A stretch of 64,000 bases of DNA from Arthrobacter sp. Marseille-P9274 (GCF_946892675.1 NZ_CAMPOV010000002.1:186001-250000); one strand, 5' to 3'; counted from the first letter of the stretch, positions 27,653-37,169 are shown. Made by a program: numbers and translations. Notes: generated by a model not told the origin, from the sequence alone.

Positions 27653-28410
27653 CACGCACGTCGAGGGCGCCGGTCGGGCCGTGGACCCTCGTGGTGCCCT
27701 TTAAAGGAGGCCCCGAAGCCAAAAGCAGGCTCGGGCACGCCTCGCAGGCCAGCCCCGGATTACGTCCCGACGTGCGCAGCCGCCTCGCCCTCGCCTTCCT
27801 GTCCGACACGGTCGCTGCCGCTCGGGCCGTCCCCGAAGTGGCGGACATCGTGATCGTCTCCTCCGACGCGGCCCTGCTCACCGCCATCCCGGACATCATT
27901 CTGGTCGCCGACCCCGGACAAGGACTCAACGCCGCCGTGACGGCGGGCATCGAATGGGCCAGCGCACAGGTACCGAACCGCCCGATGGCCGCACTGACCG
28001 GGGATCTGCCCTGCCTTCTTCCCCATGATCTGGCCGCGGGCCTCGCCGCGGCCAGGGAACACCCGCGTTCCCTGGTGGCGGACCGCCACGGTACTGGCAC
28101 GACTCTGCTCACCGCCCTGCCGGGCCAGAAGCTCATCCCCCGGTTCGGCACCGGCTCGTGCCACGCCCACACCCGCGCCGGTCATGCTCTGCTCCCCATC
28201 CCGGGCGCCTCCACGCTTCGCCTGGACGTCGATAGCGTCGAGGACCTCAACACGGCGCTTCGCCGCGGCACGGGCCACCACACCCGCTCCACCATGCTGC
28301 GCCCTCCACCCCGCGCTTACGGCGCCCGCCTGTCCGACAATCACCCACCCCTCATTGCGGCAGCCGTCAGATCCGCTCGGCTGGCTGCTTCTGTCCTTCC
28401 GGTTCCGTAA
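27643..28410 (+). CDS. cofC: Phospholactate/PEP guanylyltransferase, CofC/FbiD
   Basis: 255 residues. The ATG lies inside the fbiC end and has GGAAGGAG before it. The nucleotidyltransferase fold is visible: [17 protein letters not shown] at the start, then [38 protein letters not shown] and [16 protein letters not shown] near the end. It activates 2-phospholactate or phosphoenolpyruvate with GTP for CofD. A poorly conserved tail of about 35 residues follows the catalytic fold. Co-transcription with fbiC and cofE is clear from overlap and spacing. Confidence 0.93.
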   Translation: MPLTRTSRAPVGPWTLVVPFKGGPEAKSRLGHASQASPGLRPDVRSRLALAFLSDTVAAARAVPEVADIVIVSSDAALLTAIPDIILVADPGQGLNAAVTAGIEWASAQVPNRPMAALTGDLPCLLPHDLAAGLAAAREHPRSLVADRHGTGTTLLTALPGQKLIPRFGTGSCHAHTRAGHALLPIPGASTLRLDVDSVEDLNTALRRGTGHHTRSTMLRPPPRAYGARLSDNHPPLIAAAVRSARLAASVLPVP

Positions 28411-28434
28411 CTCCCACCCTGCAGAGGTACCCAC

Positions 28435-29280
28435 ATGTCCGGCCTTTCCATCACCGCACTTGACGGCATCCCAGAAATCGGCCCTGGCGACGACCTGGCG
28501 GCCCTCATCGGAGATGCCTTCGCCGCCTCAACCGAAGGCCTCCGAGGCGGTGACATCCTCGTGGTCACCAGCAAGATCGTCTCCAAGGCCGAGGGCCGCC
28601 AGGTGCCCGCCGTCGACCGGGAAGCGGCGATCACCGCCGAATCCGTGCGCCTGGTCGCCAGCCGCGCGCATCCCGGGGGCATGACCCGCATCGTCGAAAA
28701 CCGGCAGGGGCTGGTACTGGCCGCCGCCGGGGTCGACAACAGCAACACCCCGGACGGCACCATCCTGCTGCTGCCCAAGGACCCGGACGCTTCGGCCCGC
28801 AGACTCTGCCTGGCCCTGCGCCAACGATTCGGCGTGGCCCTGGGCGTGATCCTCAGCGACACATTGGGCCGCCCGTGGCGTGAAGGCCAGACGGACGCCG
28901 CAATAGGTGCCGCAGGTATCCGCGTCCTCGAAGACTACCGGGGAACACGCGATGCCCACGGCAACCTTCTCGCCGTCTCCGCCGCCGCCGTCGCCGATGA
29001 AATCGCAGGCGCAGCAGACCTCGTCAAGGGCAAAGCCGCCGGCCGGCCCGTCGCCCTCGTCCGCGGACTGGACCACCTCGTGCTCCCCGAGCCCGACAGT
29101 GCCGGCCCGACCGGCACTGCGCGCGGGTTGGTCCGAGCAGCCGAAAACGACATGTTCCGGCTCGGCAGCGATGAAGCGTACGCCCTTGGATTTGCCGACG
29201 GACAAGCAGCAGCGGCAGCCCTACAACCAGTGACCAGCGCCGTTCCCGAAGAGGCGGCATCCGGACGGATCAGCAAATGA
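28435..29280 (+). CDS. cofE: F420-0:gamma-glutamyl ligase, single-domain CofE
   Basis: 281 residues that cover only the ligase. [50 protein letters not shown] and [11 protein letters not shown] are the GTP/Mn2+-binding signatures. It adds glutamates to F420-0. Mycobacterial FbiB carries an extra C-terminal nitroreductase domain of about 200 residues that reduces dehydro-F420; here the protein ends about 30 residues after the ligase fold. If this organism uses the phosphoenolpyruvate route, a separate reductase must exist elsewhere. Its TGA overlaps the transporter ATG. Confidence 0.93.
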   Translation: MSGLSITALDGIPEIGPGDDLAALIGDAFAASTEGLRGGDILVVTSKIVSKAEGRQVPAVDREAAITAESVRLVASRAHPGGMTRIVENRQGLVLAAAGVDNSNTPDGTILLLPKDPDASARRLCLALRQRFGVALGVILSDTLGRPWREGQTDAAIGAAGIRVLEDYRGTRDAHGNLLAVSAAAVADEIAGAADLVKGKAAGRPVALVRGLDHLVLPEPDSAGPTGTARGLVRAAENDMFRLGSDEAYALGFADGQAAAAALQPVTSAVPEEAASGRISK

Positions 29281-30599
29281 CAGCCGAGGTATCCGCTTCC
29301 GAGACATCCCGGGGCCGTGCGGGTTCCGCTTCCAAAAGGGATATCCGCCGCATTGTCGCCGGTGGGGTGGCCGGCCAAGTTGTCGAGTTCTACGACTACG
29401 CGCTCTACGGGCTGCTCGCGGCATCGATCGCACGGGTCTTCTTCCCTTCCGGCGATCCGGCCCTCGGCATCCTCTCGGCCTTCGCCGTCTTCGGCGTCGC
29501 CAACTTCATGCGGCCGCTCGGCGGGCTCGTCCTGGGACCGCTGGGCGACCGTGTGGGCAGGCGGACGGTTCTTGTCATCTCGGTCACCACCATCTCCATC
29601 AGCACCTTCCTCGTCGGGGTCTTACCCACCGAAGCCGCCATCGGCGTGGCGGCGCCCATCCTGCTGGTACTGCTGCGGCTGGCTCAGGGATTCTCCGCCG
29701 GCGGTGAGGTCATCTCCGTGGTCACATACATCTCGGAGCACGCGCCGGCGAAGCGCCGCGGCTTCTACACTTCCTTCCTCCAAAGTGGTGCGACGTTCTC
29801 CTTCCTCATGGCCTCCGCTGTCGTCCTGCTGGTCACGGCGTGGGCACCCGGCGATGCGTTCGATGTTTGGGGCTGGCGCGTGCCATTCCTGCTCGCGCTT
29901 CCCCTGGGCGGGGTGGCCATCTACCTCCGGTTGAAGCTCGAGGAAAGCCCCGTCTTCATCCAGCTCCGGAGCGAAGGCGAGCTGTCCAAGCGGCCCTTGC
30001 GCGAGGCCCTTTTCGAGACGCCGTGGCTGATCGTCCAGGGTATCGCCGTCGTGGCGCTGACCTTTTCAGCGAACTTCATCTTCCTGTCCTACTTCCCCAC
30101 GTACCTCAAGGGGCAGGGGTTCACCAGCCAGGATGCCTTCCTGGCCACCACCATCGGCCTCGTCGCCAGCGTGGCACTGCACCCGGTGGTCGGGTTGCTG
30201 TCCGACCGCTTCGGCCGGAAGCAGGTCGCCGTCGCCTCGGCAGTCTTCTTCTTGCTGCTCAGCTGGCCGCTCTTCGTCATGCTCTCCTCCGGCTCCCTGG
30301 GCCTGGTCATCCTGGCCCTCGGTGGCATGGCGTTGGGCCTGGGCGGCGCCGTGGCGGTCCTGATCTGCTTCTTCACGGAGTTCACGTCGTCGAGGACCCG
30401 GATGGCCACCTTTGCGATCGGATACAACATCGGCGGCGCGGTGTTCGGCGGGACGGCATTGTTCCTCGTCCAGCTTCTCGTGATACAGACCGGAGATGCC
30501 CGTTCGCCGTCCTACTTCCTCATGTGTGCGGCAGCGATCACGCTGGCCGCGCTCCTGACTATCCGCAGCTACGCTAAACCCGGCGAGGCGCTGCGCTAG
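29277..30599 (+). CDS. MHS-type MFS transporter (metabolite:H+ symporter)
   Basis: 440 residues, about twelve helices. [16 protein letters not shown] in helix one, [10 protein letters not shown] in loop 2-3 and [11 protein letters not shown] in helix four identify the MHS branch (ProP, ShiA, KgtP and uptake systems for organic and aromatic acids). The ATG overlaps the cofE stop by four bases, so it is translated with the F420 genes. This is unusual and suggests that F420 is made when a particular acid is imported. The substrate is unknown. Confidence 0.88.
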   Translation: MTAEVSASETSRGRAGSASKRDIRRIVAGGVAGQVVEFYDYALYGLLAASIARVFFPSGDPALGILSAFAVFGVANFMRPLGGLVLGPLGDRVGRRTVLVISVTTISISTFLVGVLPTEAAIGVAAPILLVLLRLAQGFSAGGEVISVVTYISEHAPAKRRGFYTSFLQSGATFSFLMASAVVLLVTAWAPGDAFDVWGWRVPFLLALPLGGVAIYLRLKLEESPVFIQLRSEGELSKRPLREALFETPWLIVQGIAVVALTFSANFIFLSYFPTYLKGQGFTSQDAFLATTIGLVASVALHPVVGLLSDRFGRKQVAVASAVFFLLLSWPLFVMLSSGSLGLVILALGGMALGLGGAVAVLICFFTEFTSSRTRMATFAIGYNIGGAVFGGTALFLVQLLVIQTGDARSPSYFLMCAAAITLAALLTIRSYAKPGEALR

Positions 30600-30655
30600 C
30601 AACCCAACTGCAACGCGAGTTCGACGGCGGGGCCAGCCTCATGCCGGCCCCGGCA

Positions 30656-30715
30656 TGTGCCGGCCCGCCATGTGCCGGGCCGCCTTATGACGGCCCGCCT
30701 TACGCCGGGCCCTGC
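30656..30715 (+). repeat. Four degenerate 15-bp tandem units
   Basis: Units TGTGCCGGCCCGCCA, TGTGCCGGGCCGCCT, TATGACGGCCCGCCT and TACGCCGGGCCCTGC follow head to tail. Read in one frame they give C-A-G-P-P-like pentapeptides. Whether they are translated is doubtful. Confidence 0.65.
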
Positions 30716-31060
30716 CATGCTCCCGCAGCTTGCCTCCGAACCTGCCTAGGGGATCCTCCTTGCGCCCGGCTTCGTTGCCTTCCTCCCTGGGCTGTCCCCC
30801 ACCGCCCATGGACCCGCCGACCCGGTTATCGATCCTCCCGACTCCCGGCTCCTGCCGGGGTCAGGTTCTCCGCTGTTCAACCTCTTGCAAACAACGCCGC
30901 ACTTTCAATACCTTTCGCAGCGTCGAAGGGAGCCGAGTCACGCCCCACCGGACGTTGTCCGCCATTACGGACGGGCGCAGAGTTCGCACGTTCAATTCCC
31001 GGCGAAAGCGAGGCCATGGCGCAGACAGTCTTCCAAGTGGCGCGAGTGAAAGGGCATGCG

Positions 31061-31090
31061 CATGGCCAGGCGCGTTTGCGCCTGGCCATG
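31061..31090. terminator. Perfect 13-bp stem with 4-base loop
   Basis: CATGGCCAGGCGC (31061-31073) and its exact complement (31078-31090) enclose GTTT. It lies between the convergent F420/MFS operon and the cytochrome b gene and can terminate both. There is no clear T run. Confidence 0.7.
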
Positions 31091-31150
31091 GGTTGAGCTT
31101 GTTCCGGTTTGAGTCCGGCCCAGTGGATTGTAGGGCCTAACCCTTCCTTC

Positions 31151-32083
31151 TTAGCGAGTCACGGATCCGGTAAGCGACGCGATCGGCCGCAGGAGGATGG
31201 GCCGAACGGCCACCCACGCCAAGATCATCACGACCAGGGAGGCCGCGAAGAGCCAGAAACCCAGCCACCCGCCGTCGTCCCTTGCTGCATACATGTGGTT
31301 GAGGTTGCGCAGGGCACCGGTGGTGAGCACCAGCGTGACGTGCACGATGATGAAGGCGACGAAGTAGAACATGACCGGCAGGTGCACGGCACGGGCCAGC
31401 TCGATCGGGTAGGCCTTGTTGATCCCGGCCTGCTTGGGCCACGCCGAGGACATCCGCAGCCCGGTGATGATGGCCAGCGGCGCCGCGACGAAGATCGTGA
31501 TGAAGTAGGTCAGCAACTGTAGGGCGTTGTAGTTGACCCAGCCGTTCTCCAGCGGCCAGTCAAGCGACGCGTATTGCAGGGCGGCGGAGACGGCGTTGGG
31601 GAAGACATCCCAGCTCGTGGGGACTACCCGGGTCCACTGGCCGGTGGCGAAGAGCAGGACGTAGAAGATGAGCCCGTTGAGTACCCAGAGCACGTCCAGG
31701 CTGAGATGGAACCAGAGGTGCAGGCTCATCTTGGTCGGCGGATTCTTGGTCTTGATCAAGCCGCGGTTGTTGCGCGTCCAATACCCCGGCGGCCGCGTGG
31801 TGGTCCGGACCAGCCAGCCGCTACGGATAATCAAGAGCATAAAGAACGCGTTCAGGAAGTGCTGCCAGGCCAGCCAGGCAGGAAACCCGACGGGCGCTCC
31901 ATGGGGCAGCTCCGATTCACCGGGGTAGTCCGCAAGAAAGGACTGGACGGCCGGGAGCTCGCGGAGGCCTTTGGCAACGAGGACGACGGCAAGAAGTGCA
32001 ACGAGGGCGGCGGGCAGGATCCAGACCAGCTTGAACCACTTGTTCTTGGGAGGCGCGGGTCTTGTCGAAGTCGATGCAGACAT
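31151..32083 (-). CDS. Membrane cytochrome b (b561/formate dehydrogenase gamma-like)
   Basis: 310 residues with about six hydrophobic helices. Histidines in membrane segments suit a di-heme b-type cytochrome: His75 (LAWQHFLNAFF), His122 and His126 (LHLWFHLSLDV), His234 (RAVHLPVMFYF) and His248 (FIIVHVTLV). This set recalls the cytochrome b561/FdnI-type quinone-reactive subunits. It lies downstream of etfB-etfA on the same strand, after a hairpin. No soluble dehydrogenase partner is adjacent, so it may serve as the membrane outlet for the ETF or another flavoprotein of the island. That role is inference. Confidence 0.78.
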   Translation of the reverse strand: MSASTSTRPAPPKNKWFKLVWILPAALVALLAVVLVAKGLRELPAVQSFLADYPGESELPHGAPVGFPAWLAWQHFLNAFFMLLIIRSGWLVRTTTRPPGYWTRNNRGLIKTKNPPTKMSLHLWFHLSLDVLWVLNGLIFYVLLFATGQWTRVVPTSWDVFPNAVSAALQYASLDWPLENGWVNYNALQLLTYFITIFVAAPLAIITGLRMSSAWPKQAGINKAYPIELARAVHLPVMFYFVAFIIVHVTLVLTTGALRNLNHMYAARDDGGWLGFWLFAASLVVMILAWVAVRPILLRPIASLTGSVTR

Positions 32084-32146
32084 GAGGCTTCGTGTCTCTC
32101 TGGGATGGACGTTGCCGTCCGGGGTGGATTGGAACAGTCGCGCTGC

Positions 32147-32181
32147 GGCGGCCCCGGCCGGACGACGTGTCCGGGGCCGCC
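32147..32181 (-). terminator. Hairpin between etfA and the cytochrome b gene
   Basis: GGCGGCCCCGG (32147-32157) pairs exactly with CCGGGGCCGCC (32171-32181). It is 15 bases past the etfA stop and could end or attenuate the etfBA transcript. Confidence 0.65.
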
Positions 32182-32196
32182 TGCCAGCGGGTGCGG

Positions 32197-33168
32197 CTAG
32201 CTGGCGCGGGCCTCGATGACCTTGATCAGCTGGGGCACGACGGCGAAGACGTCGCCAACCACACCGAAGTCGGCGATGTCGAAGATCGGCGATTCCGGAT
32301 CCTTGTTGATCGCGACGATGGTTTTGGACGTCTGCATCCCGGCCCGGTGCTGGATGGCACCCGAGATGCCGAGCGCAATGTAGAGCTGCGGGGACACCGA
32401 GGTGCCGGTCTGGCCGACCTGGTACGACTGAGGCACGTAGCCGGCGTCGACCGCCGCCCGTGAGGCGCCGACGGCGGCACCGAGCGCGTCGGCCAACTGC
32501 TCGACCAGGACGAAGTTGTCCTTCGACCCCAGTCCACGGCCACCGGAGACTACCTTGTCGGCGCCCCGCAGGTCAGGGCGGCTCGAGGTGACGACCGCAT
32601 CCTTGACCCTGTCGATGATCGCCGAGCCGGCAGCATCCGCAACCACGGCGGCAGTGGTGACGGCGGCCGAAGTCGGGATGGCTCGGTCTTCGATCGCTCC
32701 CTGGCGGATGGTGATCACCGCAGGCCCGCCCTCGACGGTGGATTCAACGTTGAAGGCGCCGCCGAAGACGGAGTGGGCGGCGATGATCCGGTCACCCTCG
32801 AGGCGCAGGTCGACGGCGTCCGTCACCAGTCCGGCCCGGAGCCGCACTGCGATCCGGCCCGCGACGTCGCGGCCTTCGACCGAATTGACGGCCACGATCG
32901 CGGAGGGCTCCAGCTCGGCTGCGGCGGCCGCAAGGGCTTCGACCTGCGGGGTAACCAGCAGCCGGCCGGCCTGCTCCGTTTCGGCGACGTACACCTGTGC
33001 CGCGCCGAGCGACCCGAGCTGTTCGCCGAGTCCATCGGAGGATCCGGGCGCCAGGGCCACAACGGCAACGGGAGTGCCGAGCCTGGCTGCCGCGGCGATA
33101 ACCGAGGCGGCAGTGCCGCGTACCTCTCCATCCGGCGAGGTTTCGATGAGCGCGAGTACGTTGGACAT
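32197..33168 (-). CDS. etfA: Electron transfer flavoprotein alpha subunit
   Basis: 323 residues. The C-terminal FAD domain is clear: [20 protein letters not shown], the [14 protein letters not shown] motif, the [18 protein letters not shown] signature and [21 protein letters not shown]. With EtfB it takes electrons from the several acyl-CoA dehydrogenases encoded around it and hands them to the quinone pool. The start at 33168 has CGGAGGA upstream and lies 14 bases past the etfB stop. It is complete and normal in length. Confidence 0.96.
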   Translation of the reverse strand: MSNVLALIETSPDGEVRGTAASVIAAAARLGTPVAVVALAPGSSDGLGEQLGSLGAAQVYVAETEQAGRLLVTPQVEALAAAAAELEPSAIVAVNSVEGRDVAGRIAVRLRAGLVTDAVDLRLEGDRIIAAHSVFGGAFNVESTVEGGPAVITIRQGAIEDRAIPTSAAVTTAAVVADAAGSAIIDRVKDAVVTSSRPDLRGADKVVSGGRGLGSKDNFVLVEQLADALGAAVGASRAAVDAGYVPQSYQVGQTGTSVSPQLYIALGISGAIQHRAGMQTSKTIVAINKDPESPIFDIADFGVVGDVFAVVPQLIKVIEARAS

Positions 33169-33182
33169 GTTCGGTTCCTCCG

Positions 33183-33962
33183 TTAGATCAGGCGGTTGGC
33201 GGCCAGAAAGTCGGCGAGCTGCTCGCCCGCGTTCCCCTCGTCGACGATCTTGGTTCCAGCGGCGCGGGCGGGGCGTTCGCTGGTGGCCAGGACGACAGAG
33301 CATGCCCCCGCCGATACCGAGGCCGGCTCCAGTCCAAGTTCGGCCAGCGAAACGACGCTCATAGGCTTGCGCTTCGCGGTGATGATGCCCTTGAAGTTCG
33401 GGAAGCGGGCCTCCGCCGCACGTTCAGTGATCGAAACGACCGCTGGAAGCGCCGCACGTACGTCCTGAGTGCCGTATTCCGTGGCGCGTTCCCCCGCAAC
33501 CTCCCCGGCGGAGAGAGCGACCGAGTCGAGGAAACTCAAATGCGGGAGACCCAGGTGCTCGGCAACCATTGCGGGGATGGCGCCGCCACGGCCGTCCGTG
33601 GATTCGTTGCCCGCGATGACGAGGTTGTATTCATTGCGGGCCAGTGCGGCCGCAATGACCGAGGCGGTGGCGCCCATGTCGGCGCCCTCCAACACGTCGT
33701 CCTGCACATGGATGGCGGCGTCCGCGCCCATGGACAGCCCCTTGCGCAGAGCCGCGGTGACCGACGTCGGGCCCATCGAGAGCACCGTAACATGCGTTCC
33801 CTTGTTGGCATCCTTATACCGGAGCGCGACCTCGAGGGCGCGCTCGCTGATCTCATCGACGATTGCTTCACCGGCTTCCCGGTCCACCCGACCGGTCCTA
33901 GTGTCCAAACGGCGCTCTCCATAGGTGTCCGGCACCTGCTTCATGAGGACGATGATTCTCAT
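33183..33962 (-). CDS. etfB: Electron transfer flavoprotein beta subunit
   Basis: 259 residues with the beta-subunit landmarks MRIIVLMKQVPDT at the start, DEISERALEVALRYKD, GADAAIHV, NLVIAGNESTDGRGGAIPAMVAEHLG and the AKRKP stretch that binds AMP. AAGGAGTG lies before the ATG. It is the first gene of etfB-etfA. Upstream is an AT-rich patch shared with other island promoters, which suggests that this ETF is dedicated to the catabolic island rather than housekeeping. Confidence 0.96.
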   Translation of the reverse strand: MRIIVLMKQVPDTYGERRLDTRTGRVDREAGEAIVDEISERALEVALRYKDANKGTHVTVLSMGPTSVTAALRKGLSMGADAAIHVQDDVLEGADMGATASVIAAALARNEYNLVIAGNESTDGRGGAIPAMVAEHLGLPHLSFLDSVALSAGEVAGERATEYGTQDVRAALPAVVSITERAAEARFPNFKGIITAKRKPMSVVSLAELGLEPASVSAGACSVVLATSERPARAAGTKIVDEGNAGEQLADFLAANRLI

Positions 33963-34030
33963 TGCTTCACTCCTTATTGCGTCCATTCCAGCGAGTAACT
34001 CCGGTCGCGTTGTAAGCACCGTACCAGAAA

Positions 34031-34060
34031 CATGCATATCATGACCATAGATTATCCGAA
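34031..34060 (-). promoter_or_regulatory. AT-rich ATGAT-type patch upstream of etfB
   Basis: CATATCATGACCATAGATTA stands out in GC-rich DNA, about 70-100 bases before etfB. Its complement contains TCATGATAT, the core also seen before several island genes. It may be a -10 region, an operator or both. Confidence 0.45.
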
Positions 34061-34183
34061 ACGTGTTCCGTCCGCCCGAGCAAGGCGTCCGTGCCGCGGG
34101 ACGACGCGTCGCCGCGCCCCTCATGCACGGCGGGAAACCCAGCCGGGCGCCAGGCCCACCCCTACCTCGCGGCAGCCGGCACC

Positions 34184-34948
34184 CTAGGGCTGCCCGCCGT
34201 CGACGGCAATGACCGCCCCGGTGGTGTAACTTGACGCGTCGCTGGCAAGATATAGCGCCGTCCCGACAATCTCCTCCGGCCGGCCTCCACGCCGCAGGGC
34301 AAATGCCTGTGCACGCCGCGCAAACGCTTCCTCGTCCCATGCCTTGCTCACGTCGGTCAGGAACGTGCCAGCCATAATTGCATTGCAGCGCACGGTGGGG
34401 CCGAAGGTATGGGCTAGTCCTATCGTGAGCGCATTCAGGCCGGCCTTGGCCGCCGCATACGGCAAGACGTGGGGCTTGGGATGTACAGCCGCCGCGCTCG
34501 AGATGTTGATGATGGACCCGCCGCCGCCCGCCGCCATCCTCGTCCCGATGAGCGACGAAAGACGGAACGGCCCCTTGAGGTTCACATCAATGACCTTGTC
34601 GAAGAGCTCCTCGCTTATTGAGTCCACGGAGTCGTAGAGCGGGGACATGCCTGCATTATTGACCAAGACATCGACCCTGCCGAACCGCCCGTAGGACGCA
34701 TCGACGAGAGACTCCAGGTCATCCCAACGGCCGACGTGCACGCCAAAACCCATTGCCTGCCGCCCGGTTTCGGCCTCTATTTCCCGGGCAAACTCCTCGC
34801 AGGCTTCACCCTTGCGGCTGGCCACGATGATGTCGGCGCCCGCCCGGGCCAGGCCGAGGGCCATGGCCCGGCCCAACCCCCGGCTCCCACCTGTCACGAG
34901 AGCGACGCGGCCCTTGAGATCAAAGGCATTCGGGATTTCAGTACTCAT
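34184..34948 (-). CDS. Short-chain dehydrogenase/reductase
   Basis: 254 residues, a classical SDR. The nucleotide-binding motif is TGGSRGLG, followed by NNAG, then catalytic Ser in INISSAAAV and the YAAAK pair (Tyr/Lys). VASRKGE after the second strand, with basic residues, suggests NADP preference. It oxidises or reduces an alcohol/ketone in the island pathway; the substrate is unknown. The gene is single and divergent from the CoA-transferase gene, and the two share a spacer with two AT-rich patches. Confidence 0.88.
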   Translation of the reverse strand: MSTEIPNAFDLKGRVALVTGGSRGLGRAMALGLARAGADIIVASRKGEACEEFAREIEAETGRQAMGFGVHVGRWDDLESLVDASYGRFGRVDVLVNNAGMSPLYDSVDSISEELFDKVIDVNLKGPFRLSSLIGTRMAAGGGGSIINISSAAAVHPKPHVLPYAAAKAGLNALTIGLAHTFGPTVRCNAIMAGTFLTDVSKAWDEEAFARRAQAFALRRGGRPEEIVGTALYLASDASSYTTGAVIAVDGGQP

Positions 34949-35036
34949 GCTTTCCCCTTGGTTAAGTGTGACCTAAGCTTCGGCGGCACCCTTCTCGCCA
35001 CGATCCAGGCTGGGTATCCCGCCTCGTCAACGAATT

Positions 35037-35061
35037 ACAATACTATGATAATCATTGATGC
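35037..35061. promoter_or_regulatory. AT-rich ATGAT patch, SDR side of divergent promoter
   Basis: ACAATACTATGATAATCATT contains the near-palindrome ATGATAATCAT. It lies about 90 bases before the SDR gene and 145 before the CoA-transferase gene. Confidence 0.5.
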
Positions 35062-35147
35062 AGTTCAGCCGGGGTAATGGCGAGGCAATGAGGTCCGCGC
35101 AATCCGGCACCTCGGCTATGGAGCATTGCCATCCGACTATTCTTAAT

Positions 35148-35170
35148 CCATTATCATAATTACTATTTTC
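35148..35170 (+). promoter_or_regulatory. AT-rich patch before CoA-transferase
   Basis: CCATTATCATAATTACTATT carries TATGAT on its complement. It ends about 36 bases before the CoA-transferase start, a usual -10/operator distance. Confidence 0.5.
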
Positions 35171-35205
35171 TGGTCTCGGACTGAAAGAAAGAGGGTGAGG
35201 CTGCC

Positions 35206-36423
35206 ATGGACCAGCCCAAGATGGAAACCCCCCGCCTCCTTGAGGGCGTGCGGGTCGTGGAACTGGGATCGATGTATGCCGCTCCCACCGCGGGCCGCAT
35301 GCTGCGCGATTTCGGCGCCGAGGTTATCAAGGTCGAGGACCCGGTCAGCGGGGACATGGCCAGGCAGTGGCAACCGCAAAAGGACGGACTGGCCCTCGGA
35401 TTCGCACGCCTCAATTCCGGGAAGCGTTCCGTGGGGATCGACCTGCGCCAAGCTGCGGGGCGGGAAGTCGCGCTGGACCTGATCCGCGGTGCCGATGTGG
35501 TTATCGAGTCCTTCCGTCCGGGACGCCTTGAAGCCTGGGGCATGGGCTACGATGTCCTGTCCAAGATCAATCCCGGCCTGGTGCTGACCCGGGTCAGCGG
35601 CTTTGGCCAGAACGGCCCCTACAGCGGCAGACCGGGATTCGGCACCGTCGCCGAGACGGCCAGCGGCTACGCCTTCCTCAACGGGTGGCCGGACACGCCG
35701 CCCACGGCTCCCCCATTCGGTTTCGCCGATTCGATCGCCGGCATCTCCGCCGCATTCGGCACTGCCATGGCGTTGTTCCGCCGCGAAGTGAGCGGGCTCG
35801 GATCGGAAGTCGATGTGGCCTTGTACGAACCCTTGATGTTTATCCTCGGCGACGCCCTCCTGAACTACACGTCCACCGGCACCATCATGACCCGGGTGGG
35901 CAACACTTCCGGTTCCGCGTCCCCCCGCGGAATCTACAAGGCCGGGGATGGCGGTTGGCTCTCCATTGCGGCATCCGCCCAGACCATTGCCATGCGGCTC
36001 TTTGATGCGATGGGCCGGCCGGAACTGAAGGCCGACGAGCGTTATGCCACGAATGCGGCCCGGATGGAGAACAACTCCACGCTGCAGGAGATCGTCAAGG
36101 CCTGGGTGGAGTCGATGCCGCGGAACAAGGTGCTGGACACCCTGGAGGACTACGAAGTAGTCGCCGCGCCCGTGAACGACTCCAGCGACATCGTGCAGGA
36201 TCCGCACTTTCTGGAACGCACCCTCGTCAACCTTTCCGGCACCATCCTCGGCAACGCCATGATGACGGGGCCGATCCTGCACGTCGCCGGTTCCGCCGAG
36301 CCGTCCTACCACGGCGTGCCGGAGGTCGGGGAACATACGGAGGCGGTCCTCGGGGACCTCGGAATCGACGCCGGCGCCCTACGGCAGCTCCGCGCCGACG
36401 GCGTGGTGACCGCGGCTTCATGA
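35206..36423 (+). CDS. CaiB/BaiF family III CoA-transferase
   Basis: 405 residues. It swaps CoA between acids and thioesters, so it probably activates the carboxylic acid made earlier in the pathway. Family features are RVVELGSMYAAPTAGRMLRDFGAEVIKVE at the start (split here for reading), SFRPGRLEAWG, SGFGQNGPY and Asp175 in FGFADSIAG at the position of the catalytic Asp of formyl-CoA transferase. It heads an operon with a GntR regulator whose ATG overlaps its TGA. An AT-rich patch precedes it. Confidence 0.9.
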   Translation: MDQPKMETPRLLEGVRVVELGSMYAAPTAGRMLRDFGAEVIKVEDPVSGDMARQWQPQKDGLALGFARLNSGKRSVGIDLRQAAGREVALDLIRGADVVIESFRPGRLEAWGMGYDVLSKINPGLVLTRVSGFGQNGPYSGRPGFGTVAETASGYAFLNGWPDTPPTAPPFGFADSIAGISAAFGTAMALFRREVSGLGSEVDVALYEPLMFILGDALLNYTSTGTIMTRVGNTSGSASPRGIYKAGDGGWLSIAASAQTIAMRLFDAMGRPELKADERYATNAARMENNSTLQEIVKAWVESMPRNKVLDTLEDYEVVAAPVNDSSDIVQDPHFLERTLVNLSGTILGNAMMTGPILHVAGSAEPSYHGVPEVGEHTEAVLGDLGIDAGALRQLRADGVVTAAS

Positions 36424-37169
36424 CCATGACCACGACTCAGACCTCGATGCGCCCCCAGAAGACGGCGGTGCTGGTCGCCCAACGCATCGTCGCGGACATC
36501 CAGCGTCGCGGCAAAAACGTCGGCGACAGGCTGCCCCCGGAACGCGCCATGCTCGAGGAGTACCAGATCGGACGGGGAACGCTGCGCGAGTCCCTGCGCT
36601 TCCTGGAGCTCCAGGGGGTCATCGCCCTCAAACCCGGGCCGGGTGGCGGGCCAGTTGTCCAGCAACCGGACGGAAGCGGACTCGCCACCGCACTGACTTT
36701 GCTGCTTCAGTTCGAGAACGCCCCGTTCCGCACGATCGCGGAGTCCCGGGCGGGTCTGGAACCCATGATGGCCCAGCTCGCGGCCTCCCGGATGAGCAAG
36801 GAGCAACTCGCGGAGCTCAAGTTCAGCGTGGAACACATGGGAGAGCGCATCGGCGACGAGAATGAGTTCCTGGAGATGAACAAACTCTTCCATGACACCA
36901 TTGCTCACGGCTCCGGCAACGTCATGTTCGGCTACCTGGTGGAATCCCTGCTTGGCATGCTCGACGGTAGCGCCATGGGGATCGACTACCCCGAACACCG
37001 GCGGACGGCTGTCTACGAAGCACACTTGAGTATTTACGAGGCCATAGCCGCACGTGATCCGGCGGCTTCCGCCGCCGCGATGCACGACCACATCTCGGCT
37101 TACGCACGGTATGCCGAGCGGAAGTTCCCGGACCTCCTGGACACACCGATTTCCTGGACATCCCACTAG
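36420..37169 (+). CDS. FadR-type GntR regulator, copy 1
   Basis: 249 residues. The winged helix is N-terminal (GDRLPPERAMLEEYQIGRGT, then GVIALKPGPGGGPVVQQP), followed by an FCD ligand domain (FLEMNKLFHDTIAHGSGN, then MHDHI with metal-type His). It is strikingly similar to the GntR at 45893-46624: by eye about three quarters of positions match over the whole length. It is coupled to the CoA-transferase gene by an ATGA overlap. FCD regulators usually bind acids or acyl-CoAs, so a pathway intermediate is the likely inducer. Confidence 0.9.
   Translation: MTMTTTQTSMRPQKTAVLVAQRIVADIQRRGKNVGDRLPPERAMLEEYQIGRGTLRESLRFLELQGVIALKPGPGGGPVVQQPDGSGLATALTLLLQFENAPFRTIAESRAGLEPMMAQLAASRMSKEQLAELKFSVEHMGERIGDENEFLEMNKLFHDTIAHGSGNVMFGYLVESLLGMLDGSAMGIDYPEHRRTAVYEAHLSIYEAIAARDPAASAAAMHDHISAYARYAERKFPDLLDTPISWTSH

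Larger units (their letters stand above)
30600..31150. other. Intergenic region between F420 operon and cytochrome b gene
   Basis: About 550 bases with no supported gene. It holds a run of four degenerate 15-mers (30656-30715) and a perfect hairpin (31061-31090). Open frames exist, but their products have no family features. Confidence 0.6.

Noticed and set aside
30968-31015. A tRNA-like TTC-rich loop (GTTCGCACGTTCAATTCC)
   Set aside because: No matching acceptor, D or anticodon stems could be drawn around it.
30641-31096. A 151-residue frame holding the pentapeptide repeat
   Set aside because: Only the repeat has structure. The rest lacks protein-like features, and a terminator hairpin lies within its end.
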